Shown: positions 23,640 to 35,356 of the stretch, one piece after another
Layout of the letters: every line of letters starts with the position of its first letter
Position numbering within the stretch: the stretch's first letter is position 1
Source of the DNA: Aphelocoma coerulescens
Lineage: Eukaryota > Chordata > Aves > Passeriformes > Corvidae
Length of the DNA stretch: 64,000 nt
Assembly (NCBI RefSeq): GCF_041296385.1
Contig: NC_091014.1
Coordinates: 19,319,578 to 19,383,577 of the forward strand
Direction: 5' to 3'
Notes under the pieces: generated by a model
Told to the model about the DNA's origin: nothing
Database searches by the model: none
Seen by the model: the letters and a program-made list of their open reading frames with translations, nothing else
Position numbers and translations under genes: made by a program

Positions 23640-25449
23640 AACATTTCAGATTCTTTTGATAATTGTAAGAAAACCTTTTTTCTAATCTCTCTCTATATTC
23701 AGATGTGACAGTCGGTATGTTAGATGCACTTAGCATGTGACAGGAAAATCATGTTGTCTTTAAACAGGAGAACCCCTTAGTTTTAAGTGTATAACTGTTG
23801 TCATTTAAAATTAAAGTAGCATATGTTTGTATAAAAACCATTATGGTACATGCTAGGTGTTCAGGGATTAAACAAAGATCCAACATGGAAGAGAAAAGGA
23901 AAGGAGTACTTTTGTTTGCAAACTCCCTTAAAACTTTTCTCCCTCTTGTCCCTCTCCTTTTATAGAGGCAACCATAACTTGCCTTTAAATGAACCTCATT
24001 AAAATTCAAAAACTTGCACTTCTACACAGTTCTTCCTGAAATTCCTAGGGTAATTAATGAAACGAAAGAAAAAAGTTGGTAATGTAAACATGTATTTTAA
24101 TAAATATTGCTACACTTTGAAAATGACCACAATTGTGATAAATATACAAGCATAACTATCTATTCTTTAGTAATGCTGACAGGAAAGATCTTCCATTGTG
24201 CTGCCCCAGCTACTGGAAAATACAAAGCCAAAGATCAGATGTATGTGAAGATCCTGAGTGAGCAAACACCAAGGATTGGGTAACTAAGTCCTTCTGTTGC
24301 AAGATTTGCTTTGTTACTTGCTTTTGTCACCATTAGAAAGTTAGAACAATCAAGTTTAAAAGCTTAGGCCTAAGGTGCGAGAAACATCATACTGTCAAGC
24401 TCTGGAAAATGCAGCACCTTGATTGTAATGCAGTTCCTTTATAGCTTTGAAAAAGCAGGTGCCCAAAATATCAATAGACACAAATTATTAACTCAGGCTC
24501 ACAGCCCAAGCAAACAATTTTTGTGAAAGAAATCTCTAAAGGTAACAAGATTCTGAGCAGCAGACTGGAGAGGGAGCTCACTTATTTTTTCAAAACGAGA
24601 AATGAAATGTCTTTTCTATCCATACACAAAGACACTTTCACCATGTTCTAACAACTTCACTTAGGCTTTTGAAAATATACCTTTTTCTAAGCAAGTTGAA
24701 AAAAAAGAAACCAAACCTTCTTGAATCAGTAATCCTGCAGTTTTCAGAAGAATGTCCAAGCTACCATGATTTATCACCTGAAAGAGCTGTTGCTGCATCC
24801 TCTTTACTTCTTACAAGAAAAAAGCCTTGAGGTTTAACAGCCCAGAGTCCTAGTGCACATGTTCAGACAGTCTCAGAGTTCACACTCAAGTACACGAGAG
24901 GGAACACTTATGTACTCTAACACAAAACTTGGCTTGGTAGACCTTTGGTGAGAAAGGTTGTTTATAGGCTTGATTTATTAGCATTTGCCTCCAGTAATAA
25001 GCTAATGAAAAGAGCTCAATTAACCCTAGAGCTGGAGAGAATTCACTGAAATTTTTCTACTACTACAACTACAAATAAGGCTGGACGGTATCAGTAATGA
25101 CAAGAATTTTAGTGTTCTGGGCTGCCCGTTAAGAGATTTTTCAGTTATCTTAGGTGAGAGGTCAATAGGGTCACTCAAGAAAGATATTTGATCTGGTATA
25201 CATTTGTATTTAACACATTTCAATTGATTTTTCAGATTCAGTTTTCCTTAAGGATGTTAATTTAGGAGAGAATAGATGATTTGTATTGACAAGAATCACT
25301 TAATCATATTCTAAGTTTCTACCTTATTTTTACTCGGTTGTATTTAGGAGGTTCCATTACAGCCCTGTGTCTTTGCTATATTGATCTGTGATTATGCTTT
25401 ATACCCTCCTGTTAAATAAGCTGAAGGTTTGAAATGAACAAAGCAAGCA
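23640..25449. other. Unique AT-rich stretch
   Basis: No recognisable gene or repeat is seen. A minus-strand frame at 23,749-24,009 shows no known domain. Confidence 0.5.
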
Positions 25450-25775
25450 CACTTCTCCACACAGGTCCTAAACCTGTGGAACACATTGTCATGAAGTGCT
25501 GTGCATGTCAAAACTAAAATGCTTGCAAAGACAGTAGCACAAATCACAGATTAAAGGTGTGCAGAGGACTATTATTCAAAAGATGCAGCAACAGCTTTCA
25601 CCTCAGGAAATACTTGCACTACAGTTTCTCCAAAGTAAGGGCATTTATCAAAGGAAGCACCACTCTATATGAAGCCTTTTCTTATCTTTTTCTAGAGATG
25701 GCTCCTATCAAAGACATGATTCTGGGTTGAAGGGTCATTTAGTCTGTTCCAGACACAGCAATTTTTCTTGTTGTT
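25450..25775 (+). mobile_element. Old, diverged CR1 3' region
   Basis: Plus-strand sequence shows ordered matches to the CR1 3' region: ACCTGTGGAACACATTGTCA, then a GTGCATGTCAAAA block, then GGACTATTATTCA...GATGCA and CACCTCAGGAA. The terminal block (25,720-25,757) reads ATGATTCTGGGTTGAAGGGT and then TTTAGTCTGTTCCAG. Divergence is high, so this is an ancient copy. No coding frame survives. The assignment is by eye and could be confirmed with a CR1 library. Confidence 0.5.
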
Positions 25776-28700
25776 CCTAAACTGCCTATGTGATCTAGCA
25801 CTACAGCCCCATTTGAATGACTGCAGATCAAAGGTAATTGCTCTTCCAGAGTGACTAAAGTAGCTGCCTTACCCAAGAACCCTCCTCAGCAATCAACAAA
25901 ATGAGACATCTGCCCAAAATGTCCTGTGCTTATCTTTGGTTATGCTTTATAGCTCCTATTAAATAAGCACCACATATGGCAGAAATGTAAAGCACAATAT
26001 CAAGATATTTTCTGACACACAGACAATAAAACTGTGATTGTGCTCTTTCCTAGTTCATTGCAAAGCTCATATACTAGGAGGTGCTACAGAGATGTGTAAG
26101 TTGTTCTTCTCACGTAAAACAGGGGTTTGGAAACTGTTTTAACTAGAAGCAGATTTGGACTTGCAGAAAACACTTGTGATTTCAGTGAGTCTCTGTGTGA
26201 CTGCAATCACCACCCCAGAGGATACCTGGGAGAGGAGTTGAAAAAGCTCTTTCATTAAAATGAGTCCTCTGAGACTCAGCAGCCGTGCCTGTCCCTGCAT
26301 GTCAGCACGGAAAGGCCCTTCCCTTTGAGGCAGTGAGGAGGAAGGAGGTGCAGCTACTGACCATTGGCCTTTCCCAGAAAAAACAGCTACTAAATTAAAA
26401 CACCACACTTCTCAGTGGCAAACCAGTCTTCAAGTCCAGAATTACCACAATTTTCAACACGTAGTAGCATAGCAGATAAAATAACATTCTGTGGTTCCCA
26501 GTTTCAGAGACCATTTTTTCTAAATCTTCCTTACATTATTATTAGGAGCTAGAATTTTCTGGCACTGATCCCTGTTCAAAACACTCAACTTCCTTCATGC
26601 TACACAGCGCTTTTTTTTGTATTTCTCATTTTTCATACTAATTTTATGACATATCACTAACACTTAATTAACGTTTTCTACCTCCATGCTTTATTTGGTA
26701 ATTTTAACATATTCCTCTCACACCCTGTTTTCTCTCAGGGCAATTTAAATTATAAGAACTTGCCAGAAAAGGAAAAAAAAAATCTATTAATAAATTCAGC
26801 AAGACTTGTAAGAAATGAAATATATTTTGTATTAGGATAAAATAAACAGTGTCTTTTGGGTCAATCACTGTTAATTAAACAGCTACAAAAACTGTTATTT
26901 CTTACAGGCCTGAAACCTGAGTACAAATGTTTTATTACCTAAATGCTTAATATAAATTCAAAGCTGTGCAGCAACCCTCCTTTTAAGAGCCTTATGTATT
27001 TTATTACAATCTCATCCCTCTTATTTTTGCTCAGATATTTACTTGGTCAGAACACTTGCTTAAATATTATATAGAAAATCTACCTAAAGCAGTATTAATA
27101 AAAGATGTTTAAGTCTATTAATATTGTAAACAGTTACAATGAATCTTTGTAGACAAAAAACTCAGTCTAGCCAGAACACAGTAAATTATCTTTTTTTCAT
27201 TATCGTGGTCTTTGTGGAAAATCTCACCTGATTTAAAACAGTGCTGCTTCAGATATGGAACTGCTGCATGTCTTAGCTGCATCCTCAGCTGGACTTTGGA
27301 ATTTAATATGAAGTTTTTATCAGCCCCCAAAGTGACAACATCATCTACATGCTATTTCTATTTCTGAATGTTCCTCAGGAATAAGTAATTATCTAGTAGG
27401 CAACAAAATTGGTTGATTTCTTTAGTTCTGGCTGAGTGATTCCACAAAAGCTCATTTATGAATAAACTACATTAAGTGAGGTACTGGCCTTTAAGAGTGG
27501 CCATGTACCTTTAAAGCTATCTCTAAAACACAATCCTCCCAGGAGCCAAAGGAACAGGAACATAATTTTCTCTGTTCTAATCTTGAGGCTCTTTTTCATA
27601 CTGCAAAATGGTAAATAAATGTCAACTCAAGAAGCAGCAGCAATTTATATTCTTGAACACTAGAAAGTCAGTTCCAAGCTCTTAGATTTATTTTGCTTTT
27701 ACAACTCTTAGATCGCACCACCTTGTTGGTATTTTTAGGGTTGAAAAATAGTTCCCCAGGGTCTAAGTTCTTTGTATCATATTAACAGTGTGTACCATTC
27801 ACTCCTCAAATTTGTTCTTTTTTCTTGTTAAAGATCCCATATTTATTTTGAGCATTAAATATAGAAGTATATTTCAGTTATGAACCATAAATTATTGACA
27901 ACAAAGAGGTATTCAAACCTTGTTCAAAGTCATTTTTTTCCATGTGGCATTAAAATCACTGCCATTAAAGTCAACTTAATTTTGCAGGTTTAAAATAGAT
28001 CAATATTTCCCTTTTAAAACACAGGGACAACTTTAAATGAGTTTCCAGAAGTCCTACTTGTATAAGAATATAACACGTATTTGTTTCCACAGAGATAACT
28101 GCATTGAACAAATGAAAACGTATCTCCTGGGTAGTAGCATGGTGAAGGGAATCTTGCCAGCTTCCCTAGTCTTACTCTGCTTGAAGCCCAACTACCCTTG
28201 CTTGAAATAAGTACAGAAAGGCTAACTTTCACTGAACGTGAGTCTGGCTATAGTTACCATCAACTGAAGCTAGAAACCAGTTTAGGCTGGTTTCTTGGAA
28301 ATCTTGTTTTCATTTTGTTATGTTTTTGTTAATGTTTATCACATTAAGAGATTGTATGAAATGCTCTTGGATAGAGCCTCTTAGATTTTAATAAAACTAT
28401 TAGAAATAAAAGAAAATCCCAGTTCTGTATGTCTTTGTTGACATCTGCTGTACATCCTAGGAACCCTTATTTTGTTAAGCTACCACCTTCTTTTTGGAAG
28501 CAGTGAATTCCAGAGGGCAATCTTTGAACCACAGCTGGTTTTCAGGGCCTCATGGACGGTTTGTAACTGTCTCATGCATTGTCTTAATTTGTGTTTCAAT
28601 TAAAATTGTGAGGAGAACACATGGAGGTTTCTGACCAGACTTGAACTTTGTTTAGAACATCTGGGTACGTCTGTTAAAGACATCTAGATGCTACTAATGA

Positions 28701-28869
28701 AAACCTTTACATTGTCACTAATATTTGTCAAATTCACTCAGGTCAGTTTGCAGGAAAAAGAAAAACTTTTATCATTGATTTAAAGCTTCATTTTCTCCTC
28801 CAATAGTCAACTGGCAAAGATTTACAGTTAATAAAGAGTTTCACCTGCAGTAACAGATCACAGCACTGT
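25776..28869. other. Unique AT-rich stretch
   Basis: No recognisable gene or repeat is seen. Minus-strand frames at 26,139-26,408, 27,118-27,330 and 28,014-28,232 lack domains and conserved-looking composition. Confidence 0.5.
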
Positions 28870-29220
28870 ACTCTTAGTATCTGGAAGCTAGCAAGAGCCC
28901 TGACTGTTCTTGCCCAGCTCTGCTTGTGGCTCCCCCCATCCTGTCTGTGCTCCAGGACCATGTTCCAGCCCACTAAGAGGCATCTGTCCCTGCCCAGAAA
29001 TGCTGCAGCAGGGCCAGTCTCCACAGCCCTGCCGATCCCATGGGCCCACCTCCCACTCCTACCTCAGCCCATCCCTGATTCCTGAGGCTGGGATTGTCCT
29101 AGCATCCTACACCTTTCCTACTCCTGACTGGGTGGGGCAGGCCCTGGATGGTGACTAAATAGCCTGTATGAGCCACACCTGTGGTTTCTGCTCCCTCCAC
29201 AGGCCTTCATCTCTCAAGGG
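28870..29220. other. Unidentified GC-rich segment
   Basis: A sharply bounded GC-rich block within AT-rich DNA, with many CCC, CAGCAGGG and CTCCCAC words. Open frames exist on both strands (28,788-29,024 minus and 28,910-29,158 plus), as expected of stop-poor GC-rich sequence, and neither is recognisable. It contains few CpG dinucleotides, so it does not look like an unmethylated CpG-island promoter. It may be part of a diverged retroelement. Confidence 0.35.
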
Positions 29221-29259
29221 CACCCTGATAGTACAACTAGATCACTAGAATACAATCAG

Positions 29260-29760
29260 ATATTTCAGGTCCTTTTTTTATTTTTTCTTCACCTTCTCTT
29301 TCCAAATATTCATGTTTTGCAGAATGCAACAACCTGTGAGTGCTTGGCAGACGTGACCATCAAAAGTGCATCACTCGCATCCCTGCTCTCAGTGCTGGCT
29401 CCCAGCTGAATACAATTGAGGCTCAGTGTTTCAGTCCTGCTCTTTAAAGGCCAGCATGTGATGGGCCTTGGCAACCTCATGGATGCTTCCAGTCTCCCTG
29501 ATCATGACCTCTCATGACAAGTGTATTCCTCTGGGGAACTGGAAATGTCAGACATCAAAGTAAGACCCATGAGAGTGTCAGACAGTTTTCTCAGCAGCTG
29601 GCTTGTGACTAAGAAATTCACTGTGACAGAGATCAGAGTGACCAAAATGTAAAGTTCAGATGTTTGACCTAGCTTTCCCAAAATAATGATAAAAGGAAAA
29701 ACATCAACTGACAAGAGGATGAAGAGGAACCTCAGGACGGATCCTCAGCTGTTGTAATGG
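29260..29760 (-). other. Possible retrotransposed or decayed coding sequence
   Basis: On the minus strand a 70-codon frame (29,502-29,714) encodes a hydrophobic stretch (ILGKLGQTSELYILVTLISV, then NFLVTSQLL) resembling membrane segments. About 230 bp further along the minus strand lies an AATAAA within an A-rich tract (about 29,270-29,285). A decayed processed sequence is one reading, and chance is another. The product is not recognised. Confidence 0.2.
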
Positions 29761-32700
29761 TGCATTGCTTGGATAAAGACAAAGGAGATGAGGCTCATTA
29801 ACATAACAGTCCTCACATGTATTTTAATGTTGCTAGAGAAAGTTTTACTGCATCATGTTAGAAAATGATGATTTGATGAAATTGAAGGTTTTTACCTGAG
29901 TAATTTTTAAAGGTCACATCAACTGTGCATTATGTCAAGCCAAAGTAACATAATGAAATAAAATATGACACCTTGCATCACAATATAATATTATCTGGCA
30001 TTTTTAGTCTATTATTTATAACACATTCCTTAAATAAAATAAATTGAAGAAATATTGTTCTTTTACAATATAAATATTTCAATTTCTAACCCAGTTACTA
30101 ATATAACTATTTCATCAATTACTTACAGTCACAATAAAAATTTCAGCATTTGAAACAGAATAGAATTTTCAAATTTTCCAGCTTTTCTAACACTTTATAA
30201 TAATGTTTAGATGACCAAATTCTTCCAAGGTAAGTATAACACGATATGATAGAAAAATCGAATGACATTCACCATCCCCTTGTTTGTGTTGTAAACAGGC
30301 TTATCTATTTAGAATGACTGTCAATGTCCAAACCTTCAAAGATGTTCAGGTGTTAACAAATATTTATAAAAGCAAACAAACCATGAAAATATTCTGCTCA
30401 CACAGGAACTTTGCAGTTTTCCCTCTGTAGTTTAATAGCATATGTCTCTCAATTTTCTCCCTTTACAACATGCAGAGGATGAAAAATAGCCTTATCACCC
30501 TAAGTGATTTTAGATATTCATCATTAAGTCTGTATTTATTATGCATAGAATCCATTAAGGAGGATTTGTCTCTGTGGTAAAGGCCTGGGTTTTGTAGGGG
30601 TTGCAGGAACATCTGTGCAGTCATCCTGATACTCCCTATACAGTGGGACACAAGGCTGCATGGTAGAATTTTGTTAAACACTAGGCATTTCAAGCAAGGC
30701 CTGCAATAGTAGGTAACTGATGTATATAAAAGCTTTGTCTGATCCACTGTCGTTTACAGCAGCAACATTGTTCTTAATGCTTACCATGAATTAGGGAATA
30801 CCAGGGAGAGTCTCACTCTTAGATTCTGGTTAATCAAAAGGCTTTGTTGAAGAGAATAGCTCAAAGCCAATAATGAGCTGGATTTGCAATTGAAGTCAAT
30901 GTAAGCAGTTCAGAAAAGACATCAAAGGCAGGGGCTTATGGAGGTTGGAGGAAGAAATTTACCTCTTCTCTGAGACTTTATCACCAGTTTTACTCACAGG
31001 AAAAACTGATGTTGTTATGCTCTGCATAGTGTAATACTCCAAAGATGTTACATGGAAACCCATGTTTTACAAGCCCTCCTTATCCTTTGAGGGAGCAGAG
31101 GACATTCACAACTTTAGTGCTATGTGACTTTACATGGATTTAAGCAATATCTCAGGGATAACTGTTTAAGATACGGAACTTCTTGCAGACCCTGGTTGAG
31201 GAACAGATTCCAAACCTCTATTCAGATAGAGAAATGTCTTTTTGGACCAGAGTATAAGAATCAGAGAAACACAGGATAAGGAAAAACCTCCTGGCTCAGC
31301 AAACAGCAACTTGTTATCATATAAACCAATTATTTTCTTAAATATAACCTCCCTGGTAGCAAAGATACAATAACCACCTGATAGAGCTGCACAGCAAAAA
31401 AAAAGATAGGAATATTGAGCATAATTTGAAAATTTAATAATTACCTATAATCTGTTATACTGTGAGTATCTTGATATTGGTGATAAAATTAAGGTCTGAA
31501 GCATCTTTTCAAGAAAGAATGAAAAGACTTAAAGACTATACCTTGGATTGCTCCCAGGATGAGCCATTATCTGGTAATTTGAAGAAAACTTTCTAATTGG
31601 TATCACTTGAAGCTGCTAAAATAGCAAACAAGTATTTTCCTTTACATGTTTTGCTGATGATAAGAAACAGGTGAAAGTTTTGTAACATGAAGATATTTTT
31701 TCTTGTACAAATCACTTCCACAGGAAGAAGAGACAGGGCATAATCATGACAAAAACCTTGTTTACCTACCTTTTCACATATTGAAAACCTGTGAGAATAT
31801 TCAACGAAATACTATTTCTGTAGATAGAGGAAAATTTTCTCATTGACTTTACTGGAAGCATGTCAAAAATGTAAGTGGTATCTCCAAGTTCTCTTTAGTG
31901 ATAAAGTCTGTTCCTTTTCTATGGCTGCAGCACACATGATAAGAATAATCTCTACCTTAAGGTATACACTTGAGGGTTTGGGCTGCTTTTGGGTGAGGAT
32001 TGAGAAGGTAAGAAAGAGACAAGAAGCAGATGCTTTGTAACTTAAAATTTTCCCAGAGCCCTGAAGATCAGAGAGCTGTGTTTGGTGCTTTGGGCCACAT
32101 GGGACTTGTTCAGGCTCTATAGCTTCTTCTCTCCTAAGAGTTTCTCTTTGAAATACCTGGAAAAGATTAATTTTAATTTGTTTTTCAAAAAGCTATAGAT
32201 ATGAGATCAATATTTATGAAAACTGAAAATAAAGATAAGAAAAAAGTGTTAAGTTTTTATGTGGATTGAAGACTGTCTACAATAACCAGAACTTTACTGG
32301 AGGGCAAAAGGACTAGTATTAAGATATATATTCCTGCTATTCTCACTAAGAGATTTGGAGTTGAGTTTTTTTGGGCGGGGGGGGGGAAGACTTGGGTGTT
32401 TTTGTGGGATTTTTCTTGTTTTGTTTTGTTCAGCTAACAAAGATGGCAAAAGCAGGAAGACAATGTGAATTTAAGTACAAGGACCATACACTTCACAGCT
32501 TCATTAACTGCTTGTTGTCTAACTTCATTGTACATCTTTTAACTACTTAGCTGATAAAACAACTTTGCAGGTTCTCCTAGCCATGGGGCAGTCTTTTGGT
32601 CTGAGGGTTTACTCCACAATTAGTCTGTTCAATGAGTTTCCTACCAACATGAAGTTCTTCTATAGCAACAATCAACATCTATGAATACACTTATTCAGAG

Positions 32701-33474
32701 AGATCATTACTAGGATCACTAGGAATACTTTTATCTGTATAATGTATTTTCTAGTTATCAAAACTAAAGTAAAAAATGTGTCTTACCACTCTATTCACTG
32801 TTTTCTTATGGAAAAATGTCTGGTTTACAAAGTGTCTCACTAATCTAAAATCTAAAAGATTTCTATCTAAAAGTAATCTAAAAGATCACTAATGTCCTGT
32901 CATGAAGCCTGTAATCAGTAATCTTTCTAATGAGGAACAGAAGAAAAATACTGAAGTCCATTGTTGCAGATGACAATTCTATCGGGGTCCCTCAGGTGGA
33001 GCCAAGAGTAGGCTCAAAAGCTATTGATAGCCTTAACATTCTCTGACACAAGTATCAGGTGAATTTCTGTGACTTCTTTTAATAAAAAAAGCACTTAATC
33101 TTGCATCCCTAAAAATTCTCTATGAACATGTAAGCCAAAAGAAATACTAAGATACTGTCCCATAGTCATAATTCTTCTTTATGGAGAACTAAAGAGGTAA
33201 AGACTAAATGATGGGAACCAGTAATGTTATTTAATTTACTAGTTTAAAGTACTCACAGTCCCTACTAAGACATCAGCAGCATAAGAATGAAGACAGACCA
33301 GGAAAGCCCTTCCCACTTGATCAGCTTTCACAGTTACTTCCTTTAACCATGCAAGTCTTTCTGACAGAGTTCTGTGATTGCTAGGTAATGTTACTATCTT
33401 AGGCAGGCTCAAGACTCTTGTCCTGAAAAGTTCATTGTATAATTAGAAATAAGAACGAAAAAAAAAAAATATAA
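29761..33474. other. Unique AT-rich stretch
   Basis: No recognisable gene or interspersed repeat is seen. Local features are four copies of ATCTAAAA (32,843-32,883) and a run of 10 G at 32,377-32,386 followed by a T/G-rich tract. Confidence 0.5.
32843..32883 (+). repeat. Four short copies of ATCTAAAA
   Basis: ATCTAAAA occurs at 32,843, 32,850, 32,865 and 32,876. The irregular spacing suggests local slippage or duplication in AT-rich DNA rather than a regular microsatellite. Confidence 0.6.
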
Positions 33475-33479
33475 ATATG

Positions 33480-34036
33480 TGTCCTGGGTTGGAGTGTATT
33501 CTATTACCATCCTCATGAGCTGTTGAAATCAGGTGGGGCAGTGTTTCCTTGCCTCCTCCCCCCAGACTATCTTGCTGTTAATGGCCCATCATTGTCCTGC
33601 TGCATGACTCAGAGATAACTCCCTCCAGACCATCTTCTGTTAATGAGCCTAATCAACACTTGGCCTCATGACTCATTACCCCATTGTGAGATGCTCCACC
33701 CAGAGGGAGGAACCAAGCATCCCATCCTGGATATAATCTGAGATTCTGAACACTGACACTCCACTGGATTTCCAGAGGACAGGAACTACACAGCCACCAC
33801 TGGACCCTCTGAGGAAGAGCAGACCCTTTTTCTACAGGATCACTGCTTCAGAGGACTGCAGCCACCATTCTACCAGACTGCTACCACCACCCTGACTAAC
33901 AGGGTGCCAGGTTGTATCTTGACTCTGTCAGTTTGAACCAGTGTTTTCTTTTAGTTTTTTTCCTTTTCCTTAATTTCCCCATCAAATTGTTATTCTGACT
34001 TGGTGCTTCCCACTGGTTTGTTTTCAAACTAGTACA
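33480..34036 (+). mobile_element. Solo ERV LTR, family A copy 2 (TSD ATATG)
   Basis: A complete 557-bp solo LTR. It starts TGTCCTGGG, ends CTAGTACA and is flanked by ATATG at 33,475-33,479 and 34,037-34,041. It is clearly homologous along its whole length to the copy at 60,157 and more distantly to the one at 2587. The U3 region holds two tandem units of about 60 bp (33,564-33,626 and 33,627-33,682), each beginning AGAC(T/C)ATCTT, containing CTGTTAATG and carrying one AP-1 consensus TGACTCA (33,605-33,611 and 33,669-33,675). A TATA-like ATATAAT follows at about 33,731. The polyadenylation signal position reads ATCAAA instead of ATTAAA. The 5-bp TSD points to an ERVL-like (class III) integrase. 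No internal region is present. Confidence 0.88.
33564..33682 (+). promoter_or_regulatory. Duplicated U3 unit with two AP-1 sites (copy 2)
   Basis: Two direct repeats of about 60 bp lie in tandem, each with one TGACTCA. Tandem enhancer repeats carrying transcription-factor sites are a familiar feature of retroviral U3 regions, so enhancer function is a reasonable inference. Activity in the genome today is not shown by the sequence. Confidence 0.5.
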
Positions 34037-34041
34037 ATATG

Positions 34042-34734
34042 TGTGTGTATCTATAATTACATAATTATTATTAATGTGTTATATTAGGGAAGAGATCCAG
34101 AAGGGGGCATAAGAATTTTCAAGTTAAGTTTAAAAATTTAAGTCTGAAAAGTAAAGAACTCTTAAAAATCTTTAGAATACAGGTTTTAGATATTTTATTA
34201 TTTATTTAAGTGGTCTAAATATACAGAAGCATCTTAGTGGCTCTGCAACAACTTAACCTATCTATCTGTGCTAGGATTTTTAAGGTTTGTTTTCTCACTG
34301 TTCATTCGGAAGAGAGTGATCCAATAGATGTGCTTTAAAGTTTTCTGTTTCTTGCTCACAAAAACAAATTCTTAAATATAAAATACCACAATGGTGATTT
34401 TTGCTCAAAAACCTGTGTTAGTGTCATCATCCCATGAAGGTGAAACCACTTGGTTTTGTTGTTCTTGGACTGTCTTTTTAAGATTCAGGTCAAAATGATC
34501 CCATTGGAGAAGGAGATTCTTGGCTGCCAGGCAAGCAAAATGTTCTGGACCACCAGGTATAGCAGGCAGGCAGGCAGAAGTCTGAAATGTAAGAAATTCT
34601 GAAGAGACTGCAGTGAGGAGGGTATACGTCTTACAATTAAATCCTCAGATTTTATTCAAAGTCTAAACTTCATATTCAGCACCCAGACATATGGTGGGGT
34701 TATGAGATGTTTGAATACTGCTAGGTGTAAACCA
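34042..34734. other. Short unique stretch between LTR and CR1
   Basis: AT-rich sequence with a short CAGG tandem near 34,562-34,576. No gene or named repeat is seen. Confidence 0.5.
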
Positions 34735-34923
34735 CAACTGTTGCACAGTAAGGGCAGCCCAAGAGAGTTTGTGGCATCTGCACCTAGGAGGTATTGAAAC
34801 CCTCAAGCCCCAACTGGGCAGAGCCCTGGGCAACCTGCTCCAGGATGTCCTGCGAGAGCAGGAGGGTTGGATGTGTTGACCTCCTGCCTCCTGTGGCCCC
34901 TGCCAACACCAGCCACTCTGTGA
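34735..34923 (+). mobile_element. CR1 3'-end fragment
   Basis: The plus strand shows the order expected of an avian CR1 3' UTR: GCAGCCCAAGAGAG, then TTTGTGGCATCTGCACC, GAGGTATTGAAACCC, GAGCCCTGGGCAACCTGCTC, GAGCAGGAGGGTTGGATG and a diverged CCAGCCACTCTGTGA, corresponding to the CCATTCTGTGATTCTGTG-type CR1 end. This copy is 5'-truncated, the usual state of CR1. The GC-rich block that follows begins just where the CR1 end is expected. Confidence 0.65.
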
Positions 34924-35345
34924 CCCTCAGGCAGTGCCCACTGTTCAAGATGACCAGGGCAGGGCCACGGATCTGGGAGCCACCACTCCAGGGGCCTCAG
35001 GGCAGGGCCAAGAAGCCGGGGCCCATCACACCTGGCAGGGCCATCAGGGCAGAAGGGGAAAGCTGGGGTGGGACGGGACAGGACAGGGACAGGCAGAGAC
35101 CAGGCCATGGCTGAGGGGGAGCAGGCAAGAAGCTCAGCTGGAAGTGTCCCCACTGGGCTGGGACAGCCACAGGGGACAGCCATGACCACCTCATGGTGTC
35201 CAGGAGCGTGTCCCAGAGTCACAGCAGGGAAGGTGCCACCCTCAGCAGCACCAGTTCTCAGCTGGTCCTGCGTCCCGGCGGCCAAAACTCCTCCCGCCTG
35301 TGAGCTAAAGGAGGTCTCCTGGTGCACCCTGGGCTGGCAGTAGAT
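34924..35345. other. Unidentified GC-rich block
   Basis: An abrupt 420-bp GC-rich block runs from the CR1 3' end to an AATAAAG (35,350-35,356) that marks the return of AT-rich DNA. It contains imperfect short G-rich tandems (GGGACGGGACAGGACAGGGA near 35,074-35,093). Stop-poor frames occur on both strands, including a 174-codon minus-strand frame at 34,803-35,327 that crosses the CR1 fragment and is therefore not a gene. The closing AATAAA suggests a transcript-derived or LTR-derived 3' end on the plus strand, but no family, TSD or protein is recognised. Confidence 0.35.
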
Positions 35346-35356
35346 GCAGTAATAAA

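Noticed and set aside
34803..35327. 174-codon minus-strand open frame, the longest in the window
   Set aside because: It crosses a recognisable CR1 3' end and GC-rich, stop-poor sequence. Open frames also exist in other frames and on the other strand, and no domain is visible.
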